Assembly (NCBI GenBank): GCA_902599955.1
Contig: CACKHK010000008.1
Coordinates: 1-46,815 of the forward strand
Direction: 5' to 3'
DNA from: an uncultured Pelagibacteraceae bacterium
GTDB lineage: Bacteria; Pseudomonadota; Alphaproteobacteria; Pelagibacterales; Pelagibacteraceae
DNA length: 46,815 nt
Position 1 is the stretch's first letter. Each line of letters starts with the position of its first letter. The translations under genes were made by a program, and so were the position numbers. The notes under the pieces were generated by a model. It was not told the origin of the DNA. It did not search any database and saw only the letters and a program-made list of their open reading frames with translations. Shown here piece after piece: positions 9,749-17,371 of this stretch.

Positions 9749-10956
9749 TGAAAATTAGACCTGTAATACTTTGTGGTGGCGCAGGAACAAGACTTTGGCC
9801 AGATAAAAAAAAACATCAAGCAAAACAATTTATTGATTTTGGTGGATGGAGTTTAATTCAAAAAACCTTAGAGAGAATAAATAAACCAATTTTTGATTTT
9901 CCTATAATCAGTACAAATTTAAAATACTTAAAACAAGTAAAGCAAGCTTTAAAAAAAAGTAAAATTAAAAAGTTTAAAATAGTTCTAGAACCAGCTAAAA
10001 AAAATACCGCACCAGCAATCCTTGCTTCAGCTTTGATTAAGGATATTCCATTAGAGCAACCATTAATGTTTTTTGCAGCAGATCATTTGATAGAAAGATC
10101 TATTATTTTAAATAAATCTTTATTAAAAAATAAATCAAATTTAGATAATCAAAATTTATTTATTTTTGGAATAAAACCTACAAATCCATCAAGTGAATAT
10201 GGATATTTTTTAACAAAAAAAATTAAATCTATAAATAAAGTTACAAAATTTATTGAAAAACCAAATTTATCAAAAGCAAAGGAAGTAATTAAGAAAAAAG
10301 GTTATTGGAATTCTGGCATGTTTTATTTAAGAAAAGATTCAATTATTAATAACTTTAAAAAATATCAAAATAAAACTTACAAAAGTTGTGTTGAGGCAAT
10401 TAAAAAAGGCAAATATAAAAATAATACCTACTACTTAAATAAAAGAGCTTTTGAAAAATCAATCGAGAAATCTTTTGATTATGCAATACTTGAGAAAACA
10501 AATAAAATTAATGCTATTAAACTAGATATACCTTGGTCTGATCTTGGTAGTTGGAAAGAGATACTCAAGATATATGATAAAAATAAAAGAAAACACTTTA
10601 AGAAAAAGAATATTTTTTATAGACCATGGGGGAGTTATTTAAATTTATTCGAAGGAAAAGAGTTTTTAATTAAAGAATTATCAGTTAAACCTAAAGGTAT
10701 ATTAAGTCTTCAAAAACATCATCACAGAGCAGAACATTGGTTAGTTACAAAAGGTAATCCAAGAATAACTTTAAATAAAAATATTATTAATAAAAAACCT
10801 GATGAGCATATATTTATTCCATTAGGAGCAATTCATAGAATACAAAATCCTGGAAAAAAACCTGTAAAAATTATGGAAGCTCAAGTTGGTTCAATTCTAA
10901 AAGAGACTGATATTGTTAGATATCAAGACATTTATGGTAGAGCAAATAAACTTTAA
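9748..10956 (+). CDS. manC: Mannose-1-phosphate guanylyltransferase / mannose-6-phosphate isomerase type II
   Basis: This enzyme makes GDP-mannose for envelope sugars. The 402-aa protein has an N-terminal nucleotidyltransferase domain: CGGAGTRLWPDKKKHQAKQF close to residue 10, then AADHL, FIEKPN and GYWNSGMF. The C-terminal cupin domain (from about residue 290, opening RPWGSYLN) contains HHHRAEHW and VVTKGNP-like LVTKGNPRITL, as in AlgA/ManC. It is shorter than the usual 460-480 aa. The common PKQF of the signature is AKQF here. It overlaps ilvD by one base. Whether the isomerase half is active cannot be told from the sequence. Confidence 0.88.
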   Translation: MKIRPVILCGGAGTRLWPDKKKHQAKQFIDFGGWSLIQKTLERINKPIFDFPIISTNLKYLKQVKQALKKSKIKKFKIVLEPAKKNTAPAILASALIKDIPLEQPLMFFAADHLIERSIILNKSLLKNKSNLDNQNLFIFGIKPTNPSSEYGYFLTKKIKSINKVTKFIEKPNLSKAKEVIKKKGYWNSGMFYLRKDSIINNFKKYQNKTYKSCVEAIKKGKYKNNTYYLNKRAFEKSIEKSFDYAILEKTNKINAIKLDIPWSDLGSWKEILKIYDKNKRKHFKKKNIFYRPWGSYLNLFEGKEFLIKELSVKPKGILSLQKHHHRAEHWLVTKGNPRITLNKNIINKKPDEHIFIPLGAIHRIQNPGKKPVKIMEAQVGSILKETDIVRYQDIYGRANKL

Positions 10957-11076
10957 TTAAATTGTAATAATCTATAAATATTTTTGTCATCAACATTAAT
11001 TATAAAGTTCTAATAAAATTTTAAATTATAAAACATCTTTATCTCTCCTTAATTTTAAAATTTTGTTGATTAACTA

Positions 11077-11109
11077 CTTTCCCCTTTTTTAATTACAAAA
11101 AGGGGAAAG
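11077..11109. terminator. Perfect 13-bp inverted repeat between manC and the lysine-rich gene
   Basis: CTTTCCCCTTTTT (11077-11089) is exactly complementary to AAAAAGGGGAAAG (11097-11109) with a 7-base loop. It lies 12 bases past the stop of the minus-strand lysine-rich gene and 120 bases past manC. Its position suits a terminator for the minus-strand gene, with T-rich arms standing in for a separate T-run. The rest of the 165-bp gap is plain AT-rich sequence. Confidence 0.7.
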
Positions 11110-11121
11110 AAGATTTAGAAA

Positions 11122-11331
11122 TTAATTATTTACAGATGCGGAACTCTCGATAGTCTTCTTTTTAGCTAGTTTTTTTGCTTTTTTTTCAGCAACTCTTTTT
11201 TCAATACTTGCAATTTTAATATTAATTTTAGATAATTTTTTTTCTTTTAAATTGATCTTATTTTTAAGTTTTTCTATTAACTTGATAACCTTTTTTTTTC
11301 TTTTTTCATTTTTCTTTAACTTTTTACTCAT
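11122..11331 (-). CDS. Lysine-rich small protein of unknown function
   Basis: This 69-aa protein has 25 lysines, 2 arginines, and no Cys, Trp, Phe or Tyr. The pattern LIEKLKNKINLKEKKLSKIN looks like a charged amphipathic helix or coiled coil, followed by a KKAKKLAKKK tract and a Ser/Ala/Asn tail. It is very likely a real gene. A textbook AGGAGG lies 7 bases before ATG, a promoter with 17-bp spacing lies upstream (11359-11387), and a strong inverted repeat follows. Such strong ribosome sites are rare in this window, so it may be made abundantly. Lysine-rich proteins of this kind can bind nucleic acid (histone H1-like) or ribosomes; that is only a possibility. I do not recognise a family. Confidence 0.75.
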   Translation of the reverse strand: MSKKLKKNEKRKKKVIKLIEKLKNKINLKEKKLSKINIKIASIEKRVAEKKAKKLAKKKTIESSASVNN

Positions 11332-11358
11332 AATGACCTCCTGTGTAATTTTATAATA

Positions 11359-11387
11359 ATTATATTTAAATTAAATATCTTAGTAAA
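11359..11387 (-). promoter_or_regulatory. Sigma-70-type promoter of the lysine-rich gene
   Basis: On the minus strand, TTTACT (11387-11382) and TATAAT (11364-11359) are separated by exactly 17 bases. They lie about 28 bases before the ATG, with an AGGAGG ribosome site in between. The -10 is a perfect consensus; the -35 matches four of six positions. Confidence 0.6.
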
Positions 11388-11419
11388 ATGATTTTTTGAT
11401 AAATTCTCTTATTTAAAAG

Positions 11420-12310
11420 TTATGCTGTTAATATGTTAAAATATTTTCCTGATTTCCTTAATTCTACGTTATCACAATATTGATATTTATCACCATCAAT
11501 TTGAATTGGAATTTTTTTCCCTTGTCCATCAATTTTTAGCTCACTGGAATAAGATGTTATAACACTCGTAGACTTCGATAAATCTCCAAAAAAAATAATC
11601 AAATAAATATAATAAAGTATTTTTATTCTTGTAAGGTCTTTGAATACATAAGTAATAATTTTGTTATCAAATATATTTGTTTTATTAATTTTGTAGTGAC
11701 CTGCATAATAATTGGTATTAGAACATAACACCCAGTCAGCTATATGATTTTGACCATCTATGTTAACTTTTAATTTTTGATTTTTCATTAACAAAAATTT
11801 TTGCAATCCTTTATATCCAAAAATAATTTTACCTAACAGTTTTTTTAGAGAACTATTAATTGAATGGACTATCGTTGCATCCCAACCTATACCTGCCATT
11901 AAAATAAAATAATCATTATTGATTTTTACTAAATTAGTTTGTTTTAAATTGTTTGATTGTAAAATTTGAACAATTTTACTTATTTTTTTACTCAAATTTA
12001 GTTCAGCTTGAAGTAAATTAGCAGTTCCAGCTGGTATATAACCAATAGCAAAATCTTTTTTTGGAACAAAATTATTTTTAATAAGTTTGTTTATTGCAAA
12101 TGATACTGAACCATCGCCTCCAGCAACTACAAGTCTATCTATATTTAACTTAGAAATATTTTTAAATACTGCCTCTGCTTTATCCACGCTCTCAGTTTCA
12201 AAAAAAGAAACATCGTTATACTTAGAAAGTTCATCAGAAATTTTTTTTATAAATTTAGATTTTCTGCCAGAGGAAGCGTTTTTGTTGTAAATAATGCAAT
12301 ATTTCATCAT
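11420..12310 (-). CDS. Diacylglycerol kinase family lipid kinase (YegS/BmrU type)
   Basis: This family phosphorylates diacylglycerol or related lipids at the cytoplasmic membrane face. The protein (296 aa from the start chosen here) opens with YCIIYNKNASSGRK and has the catalytic-domain glycine loop RLVVAGGDGSVSFAIN, followed by IGYIPAGTANLLQ. These are the hallmark DAGK_cat segments (GGDGT and P-x-GT-x-N). I start at the ATG at 12310 (AAGGA 13 bases upstream); the next codon is also ATG, and an open frame continues to 12346. It is divergent from plcP-agt, whose reaction releases diacylglycerol. The kinase could return diacylglycerol to phosphatidate when phosphate is available, which is inference from context. 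A sphingoid- or undecaprenol-type substrate cannot be excluded. Confidence 0.82.
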   Translation of the reverse strand: MMKYCIIYNKNASSGRKSKFIKKISDELSKYNDVSFFETESVDKAEAVFKNISKLNIDRLVVAGGDGSVSFAINKLIKNNFVPKKDFAIGYIPAGTANLLQAELNLSKKISKIVQILQSNNLKQTNLVKINNDYFILMAGIGWDATIVHSINSSLKKLLGKIIFGYKGLQKFLLMKNQKLKVNIDGQNHIADWVLCSNTNYYAGHYKINKTNIFDNKIITYVFKDLTRIKILYYIYLIIFFGDLSKSTSVITSYSSELKIDGQGKKIPIQIDGDKYQYCDNVELRKSGKYFNILTA

Positions 12311-12313
12311 AAA

Positions 12314-12331
12314 TTTTAATATTTCCTTAAC
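12314..12331 (+). promoter_or_regulatory. Possible degenerate PhoB box before plcP
   Basis: TTTTAAT (12314-12320) and CCTTAAC (12325-12331) are spaced by 11 bp with an ATTT linker, the geometry of the clearer boxes before pstS and phnX. The match is weak and such patterns arise by chance in AT-rich DNA. The function of plcP makes phosphate control likely. Confidence 0.3.
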
Positions 12332-12393
12332 ATTACTATGGCACAAAGAATTAAATGATTCTAGTGCAAATTGAATTAAAAAAAAAGGATTAA

Positions 12394-13212
12394 ATGAAAC
12401 CTATATTAAAATACAAAAGTATATTCATTTCAGATGTGCATCTTGGTACTAAAGGTTGCCAAGCAAATAAATTGCTTGAATTTTTTAAAAATACAAGATC
12501 AGAAAAACTTTACTGTGTAGGCGATATAATAGATGTTTGGGCACTTCAAAAAAATTTTTATTGGCCACAAGAACATAATGACGTAATTCAAAAAATATTA
12601 AGAAAAGCAAGACATGGAACAGAAGTTTACTACGTTATAGGTAATCATGATGAAGTGTTTCGAAAATTTATTCCTATGCATTTTGGACAGATAAAAATGA
12701 TCAATAGAGTAATTCATCAGTCTGTTTTAAATAAAAAATATTTAGTTGTTCACGGTGATGCTTGGGATGGTGTTATGAGATATGCCAAATGGTTGTCGAA
12801 GTTAGGCGCAATAGCCTATGAAATACTATTGAAATTAAATGTAGTGATTAACTTTTTTAGACGTCTAAGAGGTAAAGGCCAGTGGTCTTTAGCAAAGTTT
12901 CTTAAATATAAGGTAAAAAATGCAGTTAAATATATGGGAGAATACGAAAAAACAATTGCAGAATATGGAAAGAAAAAAAAATTTGATGGAATAATCTGTG
13001 GGCATATTCATCATGCCCAAAATGAAAATTATGATGGTGTTAATTATTTAAATTGTGGAGACTGGGTTGAGTCTTGTACTGCCTTAGTTGAAAACTTTGA
13101 TGGAACGTTTGAAATAATTTATTGGGATAAATTAAGAGAAGAATTTTCAGATAGTCGTAATAATTCAGATAAAGAAGTAATTGAAACTCCAGGTCTGAAA
13201 AAGGCATCATAA
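12394..13212 (+). CDS. plcP: PlcP-type metallophosphoesterase (phospholipase C for lipid remodelling)
   Basis: This 272-aa calcineurin-like phosphoesterase of the COG2908 group has all metal-binding motifs in order: DVHLG (D14, H16), GDIIDVW (D44), GNHDE (N84, H85), HGDAWD and GHIHHAQ. The same group includes LpxH (UDP-diacylglucosamine hydrolase). The direct coupling to a glycosyltransferase (one-base overlap) and the phosphate-stress setting argue for PlcP, which removes phosphorylated head groups from phospholipids to give diacylglycerol during phosphate starvation. The PlcP-Agt pair is established for SAR11 and other marine bacteria. AAGGAT lies 5 bases before ATG. The residual uncertainty is PlcP versus LpxH. 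Confidence 0.85.
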   Translation: MKPILKYKSIFISDVHLGTKGCQANKLLEFFKNTRSEKLYCVGDIIDVWALQKNFYWPQEHNDVIQKILRKARHGTEVYYVIGNHDEVFRKFIPMHFGQIKMINRVIHQSVLNKKYLVVHGDAWDGVMRYAKWLSKLGAIAYEILLKLNVVINFFRRLRGKGQWSLAKFLKYKVKNAVKYMGEYEKTIAEYGKKKKFDGIICGHIHHAQNENYDGVNYLNCGDWVESCTALVENFDGTFEIIYWDKLREEFSDSRNNSDKEVIETPGLKKAS

Positions 13213-14216
13213 TGAAAATATTAATTGTAACAGACGCTTATTTTCCTCAAGTAAATGGTGTGGTAAGAACTTTAAATGAAACAGGAAAAAAACTTGAAGC
13301 AATGGGTCACGAAGTTGAGTATTTAAATCCCCAACTTTTCTTCACTGTGCCAATGCCTAAATATAATGAAATAAGACTTTCTGTGAATATTTGGCCAAGA
13401 GTAAGTCATTTAATAAAAAAAATAAATCCTTCAGCCATACATATAGCTACCGAAGGTCCTTTAGGATTTATGGCAAGAAGATATTGTCTTAAAAATAATC
13501 TAAAGTTTACCACAAGTTTTCACACAAGATTTGATAAATATATGAAATTATATTTACCTTGGGTTCCTGAAAAATTATCACAGAAATTCCTAAGCAACTT
13601 TCATAACAAAGCAGAAAAAATTTTGGTTACAACCGAATCTATGAAAAAAGAACTAATTCAAATTGGAGTAGATGAAAGTAAAATGGTTGTTTGGACAAGA
13701 GGTGCTGACCATGGATCGTTTAAAAATCCAAAAAAAATCAATTTAGAATATAAAAGGCCTATATGGATATATGTAGGTCGAGTGGCTATTGAAAAAAATA
13801 TTCGTGCTTTTTTAAATCTAAAATTAGAAGGAACAAAACTTCTTGTTGGTAAAGGACCAGATATTGAAAAGTTAAAAAAAGAATTTCCAGATGCTCACTT
13901 CTTGGGTGAAAAAACTAATGGTGAATTAGCCTCATATTTTACATCATCTGATGTTTTTGTCTTTCCAAGCAAAACAGATACGTTTGCAATTGTAATATGT
14001 GAATCCCTCAGTTGTGGTACACCAGTTGCAGCATTTCCTGTTCCTGGTCCTAAAGATATTTTCAAAGATAGTGAAATTAATTGTTTAGATGAGGATTTAG
14101 AAAAATCCGCAATGAAAGCTCTAAAAGTTGAAAGAGAAAAGTGCCTAGAATACTCTAAAAACTTTACTTGGGATAAAACCGCAGAAATTTTTATTAATAA
14201 TATCTCCCCTAATTAA
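13212..14216 (+). CDS. agt: GT4 glycosyltransferase, diacylglycerol glycosyltransferase Agt
   Basis: This 334-aa GT-B fold enzyme begins MKILIVTDAYFPQVNGVVRT, typical of the MgtA/SqdX-like GT4 family, and has the glycine turn near the N terminus. The donor-binding half has YVGRVAIEKNI, LVGKGPD and VFPSKTDTFAIVICESLSCG, where FAIVICE is the E-x7-E type nucleotide-sugar site. It overlaps plcP by one base (ATAATG). The expected role is to put glucose or glucuronate onto the diacylglycerol released by PlcP, giving phosphorus-free glycolipid in the inner membrane. The sugar specificity cannot be read from the sequence. Confidence 0.85.
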   Translation: MKILIVTDAYFPQVNGVVRTLNETGKKLEAMGHEVEYLNPQLFFTVPMPKYNEIRLSVNIWPRVSHLIKKINPSAIHIATEGPLGFMARRYCLKNNLKFTTSFHTRFDKYMKLYLPWVPEKLSQKFLSNFHNKAEKILVTTESMKKELIQIGVDESKMVVWTRGADHGSFKNPKKINLEYKRPIWIYVGRVAIEKNIRAFLNLKLEGTKLLVGKGPDIEKLKKEFPDAHFLGEKTNGELASYFTSSDVFVFPSKTDTFAIVICESLSCGTPVAAFPVPGPKDIFKDSEINCLDEDLEKSAMKALKVEREKCLEYSKNFTWDKTAEIFINNISPN

Positions 14217-14287
14217 GTAACTAAAATTTAAATAATTGCATATTAAATTTTTAATATGTTAATTATATACTTAACTTTTAGAACATC

Positions 14288-15442
14288 ATGATTGGCCTCT
14301 TTGAAATACTATTAATCTGTGTAATTATATTTCTACTAATAATAATTTATTCAAACAGAAATAAAAAAAATACTGATGATAAAATTATTATTTCAAAGTA
14401 TGAAAAGGATGATAGCAAAACATTTATATTAGATGAATTAGAGGATCAATTTATAGCATTAGATAAATTAAATATTATAAAATATGCCAATCCAAGTGCC
14501 GAAAAAAGATTTGGTAAAAATATTTTAAATACACATCTCGGCACAATTTTAAGAAATCCTAATCTAGATGAAAAAATCAGAGAAGTTAAGTCTTCAAAAA
14601 AAACCAGTAATTTAGATTTAGAAATAAATTTGCCTTCATATCAGTATTACAGAATTTATGTGATTCCTGGACCAACTGTAATTTTTACAGAAAAAGACTC
14701 TGTTGTTTTATTTTTAAAAGATCTTACTGAAATTTCAAAAGCACAAAAATTTAGAACTGACTTTGTTGCTAATGTTAGCCATGAATTAAAAACTCCTCTT
14801 GTTTCAATTAAAGGCGCTATAGAGACAATAGAGGGTCCTGCTAAAGATGACGAAATAGCAAAGATAAAATTTCTTAAAATAATCTCTTCACAAAGCAAAA
14901 GAATGGAAAATTTAATAAGTGATCTATTAATATTAAGCAGAATTGAACTCCAGGAGCATATAAGACCTGACAAACCAGTTAATTTGAAGAATGTATTGAC
15001 AAAAGTAAAAGATGTTCATTTTACTAGCTTAAAAGAAAAAAATATTAATCTTGAAATTAATTTAGGTAATGTAAGTGATGTTATTGGTGATGAAGATAAA
15101 TTAATAACAGTTTTTTCTAATTTATTAGACAATGCTATTAAATACTCAAAAGAAAAATCAACTATAAATATATTAGCTTCTCCAAGCAAAGGGAAACTCA
15201 TAACAAAAGGAATTAAAATATCTGTATCTGATCAAGGTATTGGAATTCCCGAGGATCAAATTAACAGGGTAACTGAAAGATTTTATAGAGTAGATGTTGA
15301 AGAGAGCAGGAAAGTTGGTGGAACAGGTTTAGGTCTTGCAATTGTCAAACATATAATTTCTCAACATAGAGGTGATTACGAAATAAAAAATCTTAATGGT
15401 AAAGGAACCGAAATTAACATTCATTTACCCAGTGAATTATAA
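14288..15442 (+). CDS. phoR: Phosphate regulon sensor histidine kinase PhoR
   Basis: This 384-aa kinase is membrane-anchored by a single N-terminal segment (residues 3-21). It continues with a PAS-like domain (about 45-150: FIALDKLNIIKYANPSAEK), a dimerisation domain with phospho-acceptor H165 in NVSHELKTPL, and a catalytic ATPase domain with the N box NLLDNAIKYS, DQGIGIPEDQ and GGTGLGLAIVKHI. It sits just upstream of pst, while its partner phoB ends the pst operon 6 kb downstream, an arrangement seen in other alphaproteobacteria. PhoR phosphorylates PhoB when Pst/PhoU signal low phosphate. The 71-bp gap before it holds only AT-rich sequence and no clear PhoB box. Confidence 0.93.
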   Translation: MIGLFEILLICVIIFLLIIIYSNRNKKNTDDKIIISKYEKDDSKTFILDELEDQFIALDKLNIIKYANPSAEKRFGKNILNTHLGTILRNPNLDEKIREVKSSKKTSNLDLEINLPSYQYYRIYVIPGPTVIFTEKDSVVLFLKDLTEISKAQKFRTDFVANVSHELKTPLVSIKGAIETIEGPAKDDEIAKIKFLKIISSQSKRMENLISDLLILSRIELQEHIRPDKPVNLKNVLTKVKDVHFTSLKEKNINLEINLGNVSDVIGDEDKLITVFSNLLDNAIKYSKEKSTINILASPSKGKLITKGIKISVSDQGIGIPEDQINRVTERFYRVDVEESRKVGGTGLGLAIVKHIISQHRGDYEIKNLNGKGTEINIHLPSEL

Positions 15443-15516
15443 ACTTCATATAATTTAACAATTTTCACAATATAATTTAATTTGTAAATAACGGATTTTT
15501 TAAATAAGGTTGTTAA

Positions 15517-16149
15517 ATGAAAAAAATAATAATAAATTTTTTTATTTTTTCTTACTTATTCTTTAATTTTATATCAAATTCTTACTCTGAAGTTTCTAAT
15601 AAAAAAGACATTACAACACTTTTAAGAAACCAACAACTTACTGTATTTGATATTGGTATTTTTAGAATGAAAAATGACTTAGAAAATACCAAAAACACTG
15701 TCAGTAAACATTTTCCATCTGACAAAGTAAATGTTGATCATATCTATACTGAGGTTTTAACTTCATTCTGGAGAGATACAATTGATTTGATTGTATCAAT
15801 CCCAATGAACAAAAACTTAAAAAAAGAAAATTATATGTCTGACATGTATAGATGTAAAAATATTTTCTTTTCTGTAAGAGATCATTTGTTAAGAAAACAA
15901 AATGAGAGTAATTATAATTTTAATAGAGCCTCAAGTTATATAATTACTACTTTTTCTACCCCCACAAGTTGGCCTTCATGGAAATATGATCAAAAACAAG
16001 TAAAAGACCTTATATCAATGATACAACTAGAAGTTACTTTAAGACCAACAAAGAGCTTAGCACTAAGTGAAAATGTGAGCCCAATTCGTTGTAGAGGAGA
16101 TTTAGCTGCAGATAATGATACTTTAATCATCTCTAAAAAATACAACTAA
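15517..16149 (+). CDS. Secreted protein of unknown function between phoR and pstS
   Basis: This 210-aa protein has a clear signal peptide (MKKIIINFFI..., hydrophobic to about residue 20, likely cleavage near S24), so it is exported. The mature part has two cysteines (C113, C192) that could form a disulfide, a WPSWKYD segment near 152-158, and no motif I recognise. The ribosome site is TAAGGTTG close to the start. It stands alone between phoR and pstS with about 75 and 108 bp on either side. The position implies a role in phosphate acquisition or envelope adaptation. I make no functional claim. Confidence 0.8.
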   Translation: MKKIIINFFIFSYLFFNFISNSYSEVSNKKDITTLLRNQQLTVFDIGIFRMKNDLENTKNTVSKHFPSDKVNVDHIYTEVLTSFWRDTIDLIVSIPMNKNLKKENYMSDMYRCKNIFFSVRDHLLRKQNESNYNFNRASSYIITTFSTPTSWPSWKYDQKQVKDLISMIQLEVTLRPTKSLALSENVSPIRCRGDLAADNDTLIISKKYN

Positions 16150-16159
16150 AAAGTTACCT

Positions 16160-16188
16160 ATTTAACAAAACTGTAACAAATTTGTAAT
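16160..16188 (+). promoter_or_regulatory. PhoB box in front of pstS
   Basis: Three half-sites repeat with an 11-bp period: ATTTAAC (16160), CTGTAAC (16171) and TTGTAAT (16182), separated by AAAA and AAAT. This follows the E. coli pho-box plan (CTGTCAT plus a 4-base AT linker). A -10-like TAGAGT follows at 16191. It sits 70 bp before the pstS start. Confidence 0.8.
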
Positions 16189-16257
16189 ACTAGAGTCCTC
16201 AATAAAATTTATTTAGCGAGTCGTTAATTAAATTTAATTCACGAAAGGATATTAAAA

Positions 16258-17292
16258 ATGAAAAAACTAACTATAGTCCTTGCTTCAATAGTTGCCATTT
16301 CTGTTGCCACTATTGCTCAAGCAAGAGATCAAATCAAAATAGTTGGATCATCTACTGTATTCCCTTACGCAACAATAGTTGCTGAAAGATTCGGGCAAAC
16401 TGGATTTAAAACACCAGTAATCGAGTCAACTGGTACAGGTGGTGGTGCAAAATTATTTTGTGCAGGTGTAGGAGAAGCTCACCCTGATATAACAAATGCA
16501 TCAAGAGCAATGAAAGATAAAGAAAAAGCTCTTTGCAAAAAAAATGGTGTTAATGAAATTGTTGAAGTTATTATCGGTAACGATGGTATTACTTTAGCAT
16601 ACAGTGTTGACGCTGAACCAGTAAACTTCACTAAAGAACAACTTTGGAAAGCTTTAGCAAAACACTCAGTTGTTGATGGTAAATTAGTAGACAACATATA
16701 CAAAACATGGGATCAAATAGATCCAAGTTTACCAAAACAAAAGATTTCAGTTATGATTCCCCCAGGAACATCCGGAACAAGAGATGCTTGGAATTCGTTA
16801 GTAATGAAAAAAGGTATGCCTAAAGAGGCTAAAGCATTATACAAAGCAGGTTTCGAAGCTGGAAATAAAAAATATAAAAAACCACAAAAACTTTACAGAG
16901 AAGATGGTGCTGCTATTGAAGTTGGAGAGAATGATAGTTTAATTATTCAAAAATTATCGGAAGACAAAGAAATGTTTGGTTTCTTTGGATTTAGTTACTT
17001 CTTAGCCGCAAGAGATAAATTGCAAGCTGCAAGTATAGAAGGTGGTCAACCATCACTAGAATCTATCCAAGACTATAGTTATGCTGTTGCTAGACCATTA
17101 TTCTTTTACGTAAAAAAAGCTCATGTTGGTGTAATTCCAGGATTACATGAATTTGTAAAAGAATTCACTACAACTAAAGCTATTGGTAAAAGAGGTTACT
17201 TAGCGGAAATAGGACTTGTTCCACTTGATAAAGCAACTTACAGAACAGTTAGAGATAATTCGAAAGCTCTTACTGCAATGTCAATGGAGTAA
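16258..17292 (+). CDS. pstS: Phosphate ABC transporter periplasmic binding protein PstS
   Basis: This is a high-affinity periplasmic phosphate binder. The 344-aa protein has a signal peptide ending at about A22 (AIAQA|RDQ). Phosphate-site segments follow: KIVGSSTVFPYA, ESTGTGGGAKLFC, DITNASRAM and PPGTSGTRDAWN. The latter two provide the serines, threonine and arginine that ligand phosphate in PstS proteins. The ribosome site GAAAGGAT lies 7 bases before ATG. It has its own PhoB box upstream and a terminator-like hairpin downstream, so it can be expressed far above the pstCAB genes. The codon use (more GGT, GCT, AAC) also suggests strong expression. Confidence 0.96.
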   Translation: MKKLTIVLASIVAISVATIAQARDQIKIVGSSTVFPYATIVAERFGQTGFKTPVIESTGTGGGAKLFCAGVGEAHPDITNASRAMKDKEKALCKKNGVNEIVEVIIGNDGITLAYSVDAEPVNFTKEQLWKALAKHSVVDGKLVDNIYKTWDQIDPSLPKQKISVMIPPGTSGTRDAWNSLVMKKGMPKEAKALYKAGFEAGNKKYKKPQKLYREDGAAIEVGENDSLIIQKLSEDKEMFGFFGFSYFLAARDKLQAASIEGGQPSLESIQDYSYAVARPLFFYVKKAHVGVIPGLHEFVKEFTTTKAIGKRGYLAEIGLVPLDKATYRTVRDNSKALTAMSME

Positions 17293-17314
17293 TATAATAT
17301 TTGTTAACAAACTC

Positions 17315-17347
17315 AAAAGGGGCCCTATTAATTGGGCCCTTTTTTTT
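17315..17347 (+). terminator. Intercistronic hairpin between pstS and pstC
   Basis: GGGCCC (17320-17325) pairs with GGGCCC (17334-17339) around loop TATTAATT. Preceding A bases can pair with the T-run that follows (17340-17347) with one bulged G. This is a rho-independent terminator shape inside the pst operon. Confidence 0.85.
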
Positions 17348-17371
17348 GTATAAATCTAAAGGAGCCAATAA

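Noticed and set aside
15460..15510. PhoB box before the unknown secreted protein
   Set aside because: ATTTAAC and ATTTAAT are 22 bp apart, but the intervening half-site is absent; chance is likely in this AT-rich stretch.
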